A stretch of DNA of 42,514 nt, taken from a virus. This document shows positions 23,721-30,183 of the stretch, piece after piece. Positions within the stretch are counted from its first letter, which is position 1. The number at the start of each line of letters is the position of its first letter. Under the pieces are notes generated by a model, which worked only from the letters and a program-made list of their open reading frames with translations, did no database searches and was not told the origin of the DNA. The position numbers and the translations under genes are program-made. The stretch lies in the IMG/VR virus record IMGVR_UViG_3300034101_004053, positions 1 through 42,514 of that record; one strand, 5' to 3'.

Positions 23721-24815
23721 TTACCGTTGTGTGATGTTGATTCGGGTGGTGCCGCCGTTGTTGACCTGCTGATACAGCATTACCCCTGCTTGATTGGCTT
23801 GTAATATAGCGTCTTGATCGCTGGGCATCCATATTTCAAATGCGTTGCCCAGATCCCTGCGCAGAATCAATCGATCTTCGTCGTCCAGATTCCATTTCAA
23901 CAAACTGGATGCTTGATACCCGGGCAATATCTGATTGGTGGCCAGTATGGACTCAGCACTGGATATCATGCTAGCAGTGTCCACGTCCAGTACACTGGCC
24001 AAGAAGTCACTGTCCAAGAAATTTTTGTCCAGTTGTCCCTTGGTGCTCAGCAGATCTTTGTTGAGCTCATCAAAATCCAAAAATTTCTGGTTCAGAAAAT
24101 TAACATCCAAACTGGTTTGGCTTCGTGTCTCAACTTCTTGTGTTTTGAGTTCAGTGGGAAATGACACAATCATAAGGTTGCTGATGTTGGCAGGATCTAT
24201 GTTGATTACCACAGGTGACTGCGGAGCAACGTCAACTGAACTCACAAAAGTGGCTTGGTATGCTGTGTCCATGGTCACTGATCCTGCGTTGTTGAAAACT
24301 TCAATCTTTCCAGTCACACACGATGTTGCATCACAACTGGGCAACAACATCACAATGCTGCGTCCCAATTCGTCTACGGTCATGGAAAAATCTGTGCCAC
24401 GAACTGCAATGGTGGCTGTGGGTGTTTTTACTGCTACCTGCTGTGGATTGCTTTTGGCAATCTGTCCCGACGCATACTTGGCAGTACCTAGGGCAACTTT
24501 GAGAGCCAATCTTCCAGTGCCACGATTGGCATCATACACAAAATCGTCGATCAGCAATTTGCTTTGTTCAGAGATTTTTACTGTGGTGTTGTCTTCAAAG
24601 GTCAGTTGAGCACGACTCCGTGCCGTCACAACTGTGTCATTCATTTCCACAGCCGTGTTTACTGCACTGGACACACTTTTTTTATCTCGTACAATTTCCA
24701 TGGGCCCAGTCTGTTCAGTGACTCGGCCCACCGCCGCATTAATCGGACTGTGTGATAGCAACAGTGTTGTTAGAACCAGCAGTAGAAGCAATGATTGTTT
24801 TTGCAAGTAGGCCAC
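23721..24815 (-). CDS. Exported FecR-domain protein
   Basis: The 364-residue protein has a Sec signal peptide (LLLLLVLTTLLLSHSPINA, cleavage near residue 27), then a FecR domain (VGRVTEQTGP to the TIAVRGTDFSM segment, about 28-150). The rest is beta-rich, with a repeated F-L-x-x-x-F-L pattern (about 235-275). FecR-domain proteins bind or sense periplasmic ligands and are often found near CHASE2 cyclases in bacteria. The start is a GTG inside the end of the curlin gene, 77 bases before that gene's stop; no downstream ATG keeps the signal peptide. Translation by re-initiation is likely. The exact start is uncertain. Confidence 0.8.
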   Translation of the reverse strand: MAYLQKQSLLLLLVLTTLLLSHSPINAAVGRVTEQTGPMEIVRDKKSVSSAVNTAVEMNDTVVTARSRAQLTFEDNTTVKISEQSKLLIDDFVYDANRGTGRLALKVALGTAKYASGQIAKSNPQQVAVKTPTATIAVRGTDFSMTVDELGRSIVMLLPSCDATSCVTGKIEVFNNAGSVTMDTAYQATFVSSVDVAPQSPVVINIDPANISNLMIVSFPTELKTQEVETRSQTSLDVNFLNQKFLDFDELNKDLLSTKGQLDKNFLDSDFLASVLDVDTASMISSAESILATNQILPGYQASSLLKWNLDDEDRLILRRDLGNAFEIWMPSDQDAILQANQAGVMLYQQVNNGGTTRINITQR

Positions 24816-25335
24816 TTTGTGTCATAGTAATTGTGTTGTTGCCGCCGTTCACTGTGTATTCCACTGTGCTAGCCCCGGTGTTGGTACTGGTGTGAGTCAC
24901 TGTGTTGGTATCGCCAGTGATCACCAGTTTGCTGCTGTGATTGGCACCGCTGCCCAGATTCTGTATCACAATATTGTCGTCACCTGTGATGGTCTGAATA
25001 ATGTCACTGCCGCTACATGTGGCCGATACTGATGTTCCACAGTTAACGGTCTTGACATTGTTGTTGCCATTGACTGTGAGAGTAACATTGGTAGCAGCAC
25101 CGTTGACCGTTAGAGCCAAATCGTTGGCTGCACCAATTTGTTGTATGTTCACAGTGTTGCTGCCACCTCCAATGAATATGGGCGCCAGTTCTGTGCCTAT
25201 TCGATTGTCTGCGCCATCCTGCAGAATTGTGATAGTGCTGCCGTTTCCTACCTGTTCCATGTATACTTTGTTTTGTGCTTGAGCAGCCCATGCAACTGCT
25301 AACAAAGTTCCAGCGGTTATTATTTTTTTTATCAT
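24739..25335 (-). CDS. Curlin-repeat amyloid-type protein (CsgA/CsgB-like)
   Basis: This 198-residue secreted protein has a signal peptide ending AQA (about residue 20) and then a chain rich in Asn, Gly, Thr, Gln, Val and Ile. Curlin-like units recur, such as VYMEQVGNGSTITILQDG, NTVNIQQIG and NTITMTQSG, with N-x-aliphatic-x-Q-x-G spacing. The last unit ends NNTVAITQSD. The repeats are looser than in E. coli CsgA. It is translated from a GGAGGT Shine-Dalgarno and overlaps the csgG stop (ATGA). It is the probable substrate of the CsgG pore next to it. Confidence 0.82.
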   Translation of the reverse strand: MIKKIITAGTLLAVAWAAQAQNKVYMEQVGNGSTITILQDGADNRIGTELAPIFIGGGSNTVNIQQIGAANDLALTVNGAATNVTLTVNGNNNVKTVNCGTSVSATCSGSDIIQTITGDDNIVIQNLGSGANHSSKLVITGDTNTVTHTSTNTGASTVEYTVNGGNNTITMTQSGLLAKTIIASTAGSNNTVAITQSD

Positions 25336-26123
25336 TTGGAACCTCCTTGTTTGAAAGACCAAAGGCCTTTTCGTTCCCCTTCTTGTATCATCTCATATAC
25401 AGATTGCTCCACAGCAAGTCTAATAGCATATGTGGTAGGCTCATTGACTGCTACTCCAGCCTCTAACTCTACAGATCGTGTTCCGTCGGCTATGAATCTC
25501 ATCACACCAGTGTTGAATGCAGTACTGTACACAGTCTTGCTCACGCTGTTGCTGATCAGAATCTCGCCGGTGTTGACCGAGATCACACGCAGAGCCACAA
25601 CAATTTCGTCCACACGATATTGCTTGCTTGCACCAATTCCCAGTATCCTGGCCCCGTGACCCCCAGATTTGGTATTGGCGTCAAATCCTATGATGCCACC
25701 TTCGATTATGAGCCCGGCCACAATCATGGGCCGTAATGGTTTGGCATCCTTGCCTTCGTATACTTCACGCTGATTGCGTATGAGCTGACGTTCCTTGATC
25801 AAGTTGTCAAGACCCACTCGCTCTACCACAGTAAACCAACGTCCTGCATCCTGCAAGGCCTTGATCAAGAATACTTCAGATCCCTGTGTCACAGCAGTGG
25901 AAAAACTGGCCAGGCGTTCGTTGGATTTTTTCTGTCCTGTTTTGTCTTGAAATCCATACACTGCCACAGTGATCGGTGGACCACTGGGTTCAGGCAGATT
26001 TTTTTGCAAGAACGTGTTGTTCTTCATGCTCTGCGGAGGCTCATACTCAACGTCGTCTCTGAAGTCAGCATCAAACGCACAACCTGACATCAACACTGCC
26101 ACAATCACAATCCATTTTTTCAA
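25332..26123 (-). CDS. csgG: CsgG outer-membrane curli secretion pore
   Basis: The 263-residue lipoprotein has a signal peptide with lipobox LMSGC (lipidated Cys15). The body matches CsgG: VAVYGFQDKTGQKK, then ALQDAGRWFTVVERVGL, NLIKERQLIRNQR and the stretch of strands ending in VRFIADG-type segments and a Tyr/Glu-rich C-terminus. CsgG forms a nonameric pore in the outer membrane that exports curlin. The start is TTG, overlapping the csgF stop as TTGA, with GGGAG nine bases upstream. No in-frame ATG lies near. Length is close to E. coli CsgG (277). Confidence 0.95.
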   Translation of the reverse strand: MKKWIVIVAVLMSGCAFDADFRDDVEYEPPQSMKNNTFLQKNLPEPSGPPITVAVYGFQDKTGQKKSNERLASFSTAVTQGSEVFLIKALQDAGRWFTVVERVGLDNLIKERQLIRNQREVYEGKDAKPLRPMIVAGLIIEGGIIGFDANTKSGGHGARILGIGASKQYRVDEIVVALRVISVNTGEILISNSVSKTVYSTAFNTGVMRFIADGTRSVELEAGVAVNEPTTYAIRLAVEQSVYEMIQEGERKGLWSFKQGGSK

Positions 26124-26560
26124 AATGCAAAACTCCCGATAGGCACAGTGATTTCAGTTCTGCTGCCATTGGCTTCTAGTATTACAAGAGTGACACTGGT
26201 TCCTGTCTTGAACCAACTAATAGAACTGCCTTGAAAGTCCAAGGTTCCTGAATCTCCTGCAGTCTCAGAAAACATAGCATCGGCTAGTTGTTTGCTGAGT
26301 TGTGCATAGATACGACTTTCCAGATTCACAATAAATTTGGACAAGGTGGTATTCTTGGCGTCTCGTTCTGCACGATCGGTCACAGATTTTGCTTCGTCGC
26401 GAAGCTTTTGCTTGCGACTGTCTTCCAGTTGTTTGATGGTCAGAACATGGCTCGAGAAACCTATTCCACTAAAACTGGGTGATGCAAACTGAAATGTCAG
26501 TTCACTGGCGTTGGCTCCCTGGGCTAAGATCAGACCGCATATTGCTATAATTTTTTTCAT
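26120..26560 (-). CDS. csgF: CsgF-like curli accessory protein
   Basis: The 146-residue exported protein has a signal peptide ending ANAS, followed by LTFQFASPSFSG, which matches the conserved N-terminus of CsgF (TFQFxNPxFGG in E. coli). That segment inserts into the CsgG pore and forms its second constriction. A helical middle and a C-terminal sheet (LDFQGSSISW, then TVPIGSFAF) follow. It is first in the operon csgF, csgG, curlin, FecR. The promoter ends only 11 bases before the ATG, so the leader is very short. No csgE or csgD is visible. Confidence 0.88.
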   Translation of the reverse strand: MKKIIAICGLILAQGANASELTFQFASPSFSGIGFSSHVLTIKQLEDSRKQKLRDEAKSVTDRAERDAKNTTLSKFIVNLESRIYAQLSKQLADAMFSETAGDSGTLDFQGSSISWFKTGTSVTLVILEANGSRTEITVPIGSFAF

Positions 26561-26564
26561 GCGA

Positions 26565-26597
26565 AAACCCCACTATAATATATTTATAGCAGGGTTT
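26565..26597. repeat. Imperfect palindrome over the csgF promoter
   Basis: AAACCC (26565-26570) pairs with GGGTTT (26592-26597) and CTATAA (26573-26578) with TTATAG (26584-26589), with two-base mismatched joints on both sides and a 5-base centre. The symmetry suggests a repressor operator, or a hairpin shared by both strands. Confidence 0.5.
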
Positions 26598-26600
26598 CAA
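26572..26600 (-). promoter_or_regulatory. Promoter of the csgF-csgG operon
   Basis: On the minus strand, TTGAAA (26595-26600) and TATAGT (26572-26577) are 17 bp apart. Transcription would begin around 26565, almost at the csgF ATG. It lies inside a long imperfect palindrome. Confidence 0.6.
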
Positions 26601-26617
26601 AAATAATCCAGGTGTTT

Positions 26618-26938
26618 TTAGTTTGCTTTTTTGGTTCTAGCAGGTTTTGCTGCTTTAACTGGAGCTTTTGTTGCTGCTGGTTTCGATGCGGCAGGTTTTG
26701 TAGCTGCTGGTTTTTTGACAGCAGGTTTGGCTCGTGGCTTGGCCGGCGCAGTGGACTCAACTCGGACAGCAGCGGGTTCGCCAACTTCAGCAGGTGCAGA
26801 CACAACAGGTGCAGCCTCCATTACCGGGGCAACTTGAACAGTTGCTTCAACTTTGTAGGGTGCAGCTTCGGGTTGTACAGCAGGTGCTAGTGATTTTGGG
26901 TCGGGTTGGCGGAACCAATTGAAAATTGCTTTAAGCAT
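26618..26938 (-). CDS. Histone H1-like Lys/Ala/Pro-rich protein
   Basis: The 106-residue protein begins MLKAIFNWFRQPDPKSL; the second half is a low-complexity run of K, A, P and T (repeats such as KPAATKPAASK), like histone H1 tails and bacterial H1-like proteins. It probably binds DNA or RNA by charge. The plus strand also has open frames here, but they are shadows of the repeat. A hairpin encloses its Shine-Dalgarno and start codon (26935-26953). Confidence 0.72.
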   Translation of the reverse strand: MLKAIFNWFRQPDPKSLAPAVQPEAAPYKVEATVQVAPVMEAAPVVSAPAEVGEPAAVRVESTAPAKPRAKPAVKKPAATKPAASKPAATKAPVKAAKPARTKKAN

Positions 26939-26953
26939 AGATATCTCCTATGC
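26935..26953 (-). promoter_or_regulatory. Start-codon-sequestering hairpin
   Basis: Read on the minus strand, GCATAG and CTATGC form a 6-bp stem around a 7-base loop. The ATG is inside the right arm and part of the AGGAG Shine-Dalgarno is in the left arm and loop. If it forms, translation of the H1-like protein would be limited. Confidence 0.5.
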
Positions 26954-27024
26954 AGTATTTACATCAGAATGTCAAATTGGCAAAATTAGTGAATGGTCAC
27001 TAAACAACTAAAAAATCTTGATTA

Positions 27025-27041
27025 ATGTTGCAGTGCAACAT
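27025..27041. repeat. 17-bp palindrome over the -35 box
   Basis: ATGTTGCA-G-TGCAACAT is a perfect palindrome that contains the -35 (TTGCAG). A shorter form, TGTTGCAACA, overlaps the -35 at 36884-36893, suggesting a shared operator. Confidence 0.55.
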
Positions 27042-27057
27042 AAATATATGTTACAAT
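27028..27057 (+). promoter_or_regulatory. Promoter of the phasin-like gene
   Basis: TTGCAG, 18 bp, TACAAT. Transcription starts near 27064, leaving a leader of about 55 bases. Confidence 0.6.
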
Positions 27058-27084
27058 AACACATAGGGCGCTGGATAGGCCGGG

Positions 27085-27112
27085 TCCTAAGTCAAACTCG
27101 CTTAAATTAGGA
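27085..27112 (+). promoter_or_regulatory. Possible Shine-Dalgarno-covering helix in the leader
   Basis: TCCTAA (27085-27090) is complementary to TTAGGA (27107-27112), which holds the Shine-Dalgarno. A 6-bp helix with a 16-base loop would block initiation; chance pairing is possible. Confidence 0.35.
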
Positions 27113-27119
27113 GAAACAC

Positions 27120-27395
27120 ATGTTTACAGCAGACGCAATCATCGACACCGTTCAAACCGGTAAAAAGACTTTTGTCAACACATTCGTTACAAATGAAACT
27201 GTCAAAGACTCAATGATCAAGTTCATTGATGCTCAGGCCGAGTACACCAAAAAAGCCACCAAAGTTGGCATGGACACATTTACCACATTGACATCCGAAG
27301 CAGTTAAGGCTGGTCAAGAAGCCATGAAATTTGACTACACCAAATTTGGTGAAGGCATCATGAAAGCTTACACAGCACAAACATCCAAAAAGTAA
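27120..27395 (+). CDS. Small phasin-like helical protein
   Basis: The 91-residue product is almost all amphipathic helix, with VKDSMIKFIDAQAEYTKKATK, then a turn and KAGQEAMKFDYTKF. The helix pattern is reminiscent of phasins and of small phage proteins of similar length; the role is unknown. It is a single-gene transcript with its own promoter, a strong TTAGGAGA Shine-Dalgarno and a good terminator, which implies high expression. Confidence 0.8.
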   Translation: MFTADAIIDTVQTGKKTFVNTFVTNETVKDSMIKFIDAQAEYTKKATKVGMDTFTTLTSEAVKAGQEAMKFDYTKFGEGIMKAYTAQTSKK

Positions 27396-27413
27396 TACTC
27401 AAGTATTACATTT

Positions 27414-27440
27414 AAAGCCCTGTTAATAGCAGGGCTTTTT
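27414..27440 (+). terminator. Rho-independent terminator
   Basis: AAAGCCCTG and CAGGGCTTT form a 9-bp stem with a 7-base loop, followed by further T residues. Confidence 0.9.
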
Positions 27441-27441
27441 C

Positions 27442-27470
27442 TTGACTTAAAATTGCCAATTTGCTATAAT
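27442..27470 (+). promoter_or_regulatory. Sigma-70 type promoter (conserved-spacer class)
   Basis: TTGACT, 17 bp ending GCCAATTTGC, TATAAT. It drives the next two small genes and starts one base after the terminator. Confidence 0.88.
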
Positions 27471-27491
27471 ATTGACATAGAGTAACAAAAC

Positions 27492-27641
27492 ATGAAACCC
27501 ATACAATTCAAAATTCAAGCACCTCCACAGCGACGGCACCGTGCTCTGTTTGATCAGAGCTTGCCGTTTCGTGGTCGCGTAGAACAACCTAAAACTCAAT
27601 ATCAACGTCAACCCAAGCATCGTAATCAGGAGACACTATGA
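27492..27641 (+). CDS. 49-residue basic phage protein
   Basis: A short frame from ATG encodes MKPIQFKIQAPPQRRHRALF followed by a basic, Gln-rich tail. It lies at the expected distance from the promoter and overlaps the next gene as ATGA, which supports it. There is no strong Shine-Dalgarno. The proline and arginine composition suggests binding to RNA or acidic partners; no function is known. Confidence 0.65.
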   Translation: MKPIQFKIQAPPQRRHRALFDQSLPFRGRVEQPKTQYQRQPKHRNQETL

Positions 27642-27829
27642 GCATTGAACCAGCTGAACCACCCTTGGATGGGCGAGCCACTGTGGAGATTGATCTGAGC
27701 CGTGAAGAATGGTATCAGCTCATGATGATGGCACACCAACGTGACATCACTCTGAATCAAATGGTAGAACAACTGTTGCGTGAAGCAATTGCTCATTATG
27801 GCAACTCACTGCCTGAATCTGCTGTATAA
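27638..27829 (+). CDS. Ribbon-helix-helix-like small protein
   Basis: The 63-residue product has a strand-like VEIDLS then two helices (REEWYQLMMMAHQRD; TLNQMVEQLLREAI), resembling Arc/CopG ribbon-helix-helix DNA-binding proteins. Such proteins dimerise and repress promoters. It has an AGGAG Shine-Dalgarno. It may control a nearby palindromic operator, which is inference. A TATAAT box at its end (27825-27830) may start the lipoprotein transcript. Confidence 0.68.
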   Translation: MSIEPAEPPLDGRATVEIDLSREEWYQLMMMAHQRDITLNQMVEQLLREAIAHYGNSLPESAV

Positions 27830-27855
27830 TATCTATATCAACCAAGGAAATCATT

Positions 27856-28533
27856 ATGAAACGTTTTGCAACAATCGCGGCTGCCGTGGCAGTATTGACT
27901 TTGACTGCATGCAGTTCAACCAACAAGGTCGAAGGTTCTCCGGGCGTGACTCCTGGACCTCAGTCAGCTATCAGTGAACAACTGGCTGTGAGTGATTTCA
28001 AACGCCGTGGTATTCGTGTTGTGTATAGTTTGTCCGGCAAACTGGAAGCTATTGAAACTGTGGGCTATGCTCCTATTTGGGGCCGCAGTCAGAACTCTGT
28101 GCGTGAGGCATACCGTGTGGCCGAACTGGAAGCCAAGAAAGGTCTCAACGACTTTATCAATCAAGAAGTAATCAATTCAGAAACTTCGGTGACCATGATC
28201 AGTCGCAACATTGAACGAGCACGTGACAACAAGGTCAACGACTTTGCTACCAACCGCAGTCGGGACGTTGTGAGTTCAGAAGAAACTGATGAGAAACCGC
28301 AGGACGATCGCAACTTCAATCGTGAAGCCAACACTGCCACCCGCAACGATGCACTCAGTATTGTCAGCGTGGTCAACAACACCATCCGCACTCGCAACCA
28401 AGGTATCTTGGGCGGCCTGTATCTTGTGGAAGGTGATGTAGTAGATGGCGGCCGTGTGGTGCGTGTGGTGTATCGTTGGGATGAAAAGCACAACCGACAG
28501 CGTGGTCATATCCGTCAACAAATGATGCAATAA
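27856..28533 (+). CDS. LPP20/FlgP-like outer-membrane lipoprotein
   Basis: The 225-residue protein has a lipoprotein signal with lipobox LTAC (lipidated Cys19). The following domain (about 45-210: VSDFKRRGIRVVY, then AYRVAELEAKKGLNDFINQ) resembles the LPP20 family, which includes Vibrio FlgP of the flagellar outer-membrane ring. A poorly conserved charged insert lies in the middle. AAGGA precedes the start. It is followed two bases later by the FlgT-like gene, so the pair is likely co-expressed and may act together in the outer membrane. Confidence 0.78.
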   Translation: MKRFATIAAAVAVLTLTACSSTNKVEGSPGVTPGPQSAISEQLAVSDFKRRGIRVVYSLSGKLEAIETVGYAPIWGRSQNSVREAYRVAELEAKKGLNDFINQEVINSETSVTMISRNIERARDNKVNDFATNRSRDVVSSEETDEKPQDDRNFNREANTATRNDALSIVSVVNNTIRTRNQGILGGLYLVEGDVVDGGRVVRVVYRWDEKHNRQRGHIRQQMMQ

Positions 28534-28534
28534 C

Positions 28535-29587
28535 ATGCGCCGCACCGTTGCTGTTCTTGCTCTGGCGCTGGCCACCACACTGGCCCAGGCACAATCATTC
28601 AGCGCCATTGGTACTGCACTCACAGTGGGACAATGGATTTCTTTGAACACCAAACGTGTTTACTACATTGAAGTTGACAGTCGAGGCGACACATTTGAGG
28701 ATGCAAAAAACGAAGCGTTCAGACTGGCCATTGAACAAGCTGTGGGCACATTGATTCTCAGCGAAACTGAAGCACAGAACTATCGCTTGAAACGCAACGA
28801 CATTGTGACCTATGCGTCGGGCTATGTAGATCGATTTGAAATTACAGATCGTAACCAACTGGCAGGGCAAACTCGTTTGCGTGTTCGGGTATGGGTGGCT
28901 CACAGTGCCATTGCAGGCCGACTGCTACACCAACAGGCCGAACCACGTGAAATCAGCGGCAATACCATTGCCACACAAATACAGTCGTTTCAACAACAGC
29001 AACAGTCCGGGGATCGTTTGTTGAGCACTGTGTTGCAGGATTTCCCTCATCGTGCATTTGATGTCATAATGGAGCCTGCTAGAGTGATTGTAGACTCTCA
29101 TCGTCAAGGGCACCTACAGGTACCTTTTGTAGTGGGCTGGAGCAAAACCTACACCAAGGCCATGGAAGAAACCTTGCACAACATCAATCAGTATCCGCAA
29201 TGCACTAGCATAGGTGCCGATTGTACCAGAGTACGCAGTCGTATTGAACTGGACGTAAATCTGGTCAGCCGAGACCCAGGAGCGTGGTTTAACGATGACA
29301 CTGCCTGGAATCTGGCCATGAACGCCATGACTGCAGATCGCCCAGTGTATCGTATGACACTGAGCACTGTGAGTGGTAGAAAATTAACTTATTGTTACAA
29401 TGCCAGTGAGCTTGTGGATGGGTTTGATTATAGACCCAGATATTTTGCCAACATTGGCCCAGGATTGATCCGAATCAACGGACACAATCGCGAACGTGTG
29501 GTATTAACTGTGCCGTTAACTCAACTGCCTGTGCAAGACGTTACTCAGGCAACAGTGGATATTGTGCGTCAAACCAACTGCAAGTAG
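28535..29587 (+). CDS. FlgT-like periplasmic protein
   Basis: The 350-residue protein has a signal peptide (RRTVAVLALALATTLAQA, cleavage near residue 20) and, at about 40-135, the pattern EAFRLAIEQAVGTLILSETEAQNY...IVTYASGYVDRF, characteristic of the FlgT N-terminal domain. The rest is not assigned. FlgT and FlgP build rings around the Vibrio flagellar motor in the periplasm and outer membrane. A phage copy next to an LPP20-type lipoprotein and 2 kb from CsgG suggests a ring or pore assembly. Flagellar modification is an alternative. Confidence 0.75.
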   Translation: MRRTVAVLALALATTLAQAQSFSAIGTALTVGQWISLNTKRVYYIEVDSRGDTFEDAKNEAFRLAIEQAVGTLILSETEAQNYRLKRNDIVTYASGYVDRFEITDRNQLAGQTRLRVRVWVAHSAIAGRLLHQQAEPREISGNTIATQIQSFQQQQQSGDRLLSTVLQDFPHRAFDVIMEPARVIVDSHRQGHLQVPFVVGWSKTYTKAMEETLHNINQYPQCTSIGADCTRVRSRIELDVNLVSRDPGAWFNDDTAWNLAMNAMTADRPVYRMTLSTVSGRKLTYCYNASELVDGFDYRPRYFANIGPGLIRINGHNRERVVLTVPLTQLPVQDVTQATVDIVRQTNCK

Positions 29588-29598
29588 CTATAAATACC

Positions 29599-30183
29599 AT
29601 GCAAAATCCCAACATGAATACAGAACTAGACACAACCACATCACATACCCAAACCTTGGCCGATAACGGTATGTATGTTTTCATGGGCGAAGTTGACCAT
29701 GAAAACATCAAACCCATAATTGAATGGATTTTGCACGAGAACTTTGTGTCCAAGAGAAAACGCAAAGAACTCTTGTTGATGATCTGTAGCGAAGGTGGGG
29801 ACATGAGTGCCGCATTTGCCTTGATTGACGTAATGCGGAGTTCCAACATATTCATCAAAACAGTAGGGCTGGGCCAGATTGCATCAGCAGGGCTGTTGAT
29901 CTTTTTGGCAGGATCTCCTGGACGCAGAACACTAACGCCCAACACTTCAATCATGAGTCATCAGTATGCCTGGGGCAATGATGGCAAGCATCATGAACTG
30001 CTGGCCACAATTAGAGAATTTGAACTCACACAAAAACGCATGGTCAATCACTATGTGACATGCACTGGTCTAAGTGAAGAAGACATCAAGCAACACCTGT
30101 TGCCACCACATGATGTTTATTTGAGTGCAGACGATGCCCTGCGCTTGGGCATTTGTGATCATATCAGCCAACTGGCTCGTTAA
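29599..30183 (+). CDS. ClpP-like serine protease (divergent)
   Basis: The 194-residue protein has a complete ClpP triad: Ser96 in GQIASAG, His121 in MSHQ and Asp172 in HDVYLS, with 25 residues between Ser and His as in E. coli. It lacks the usual N-terminal segment ([22 protein letters not shown]) that forms the axial gate and part of the ClpX contact. It may therefore be a partner subunit, a free peptidase, or gated differently. No clear Shine-Dalgarno is seen; a start at 29614 is also possible. It converges with the following gene, overlapping by 4 bases. Confidence 0.88.
   Translation: MQNPNMNTELDTTTSHTQTLADNGMYVFMGEVDHENIKPIIEWILHENFVSKRKRKELLLMICSEGGDMSAAFALIDVMRSSNIFIKTVGLGQIASAGLLIFLAGSPGRRTLTPNTSIMSHQYAWGNDGKHHELLATIREFELTQKRMVNHYVTCTGLSEEDIKQHLLPPHDVYLSADDALRLGICDHISQLAR

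Noticed and set aside
23935-24609. 224-codon plus-strand frame opposite the FecR gene
   Set aside because: Ser-rich shadow of a beta-rich exported protein; the minus frame has a signal peptide and operon context.
26612-26890. Plus-strand frames opposite the H1-like gene
   Set aside because: They are Cys/Phe-rich translations of the complementary repeat, without Shine-Dalgarno or promoter.
20117-29587. The envelope island as bacterial chromosome (chimeric contig)
   Set aside because: Promoter types, gene coupling and interspersed phage-type small genes continue through it without a visible break, although read mapping would be needed to exclude a misassembly fully.
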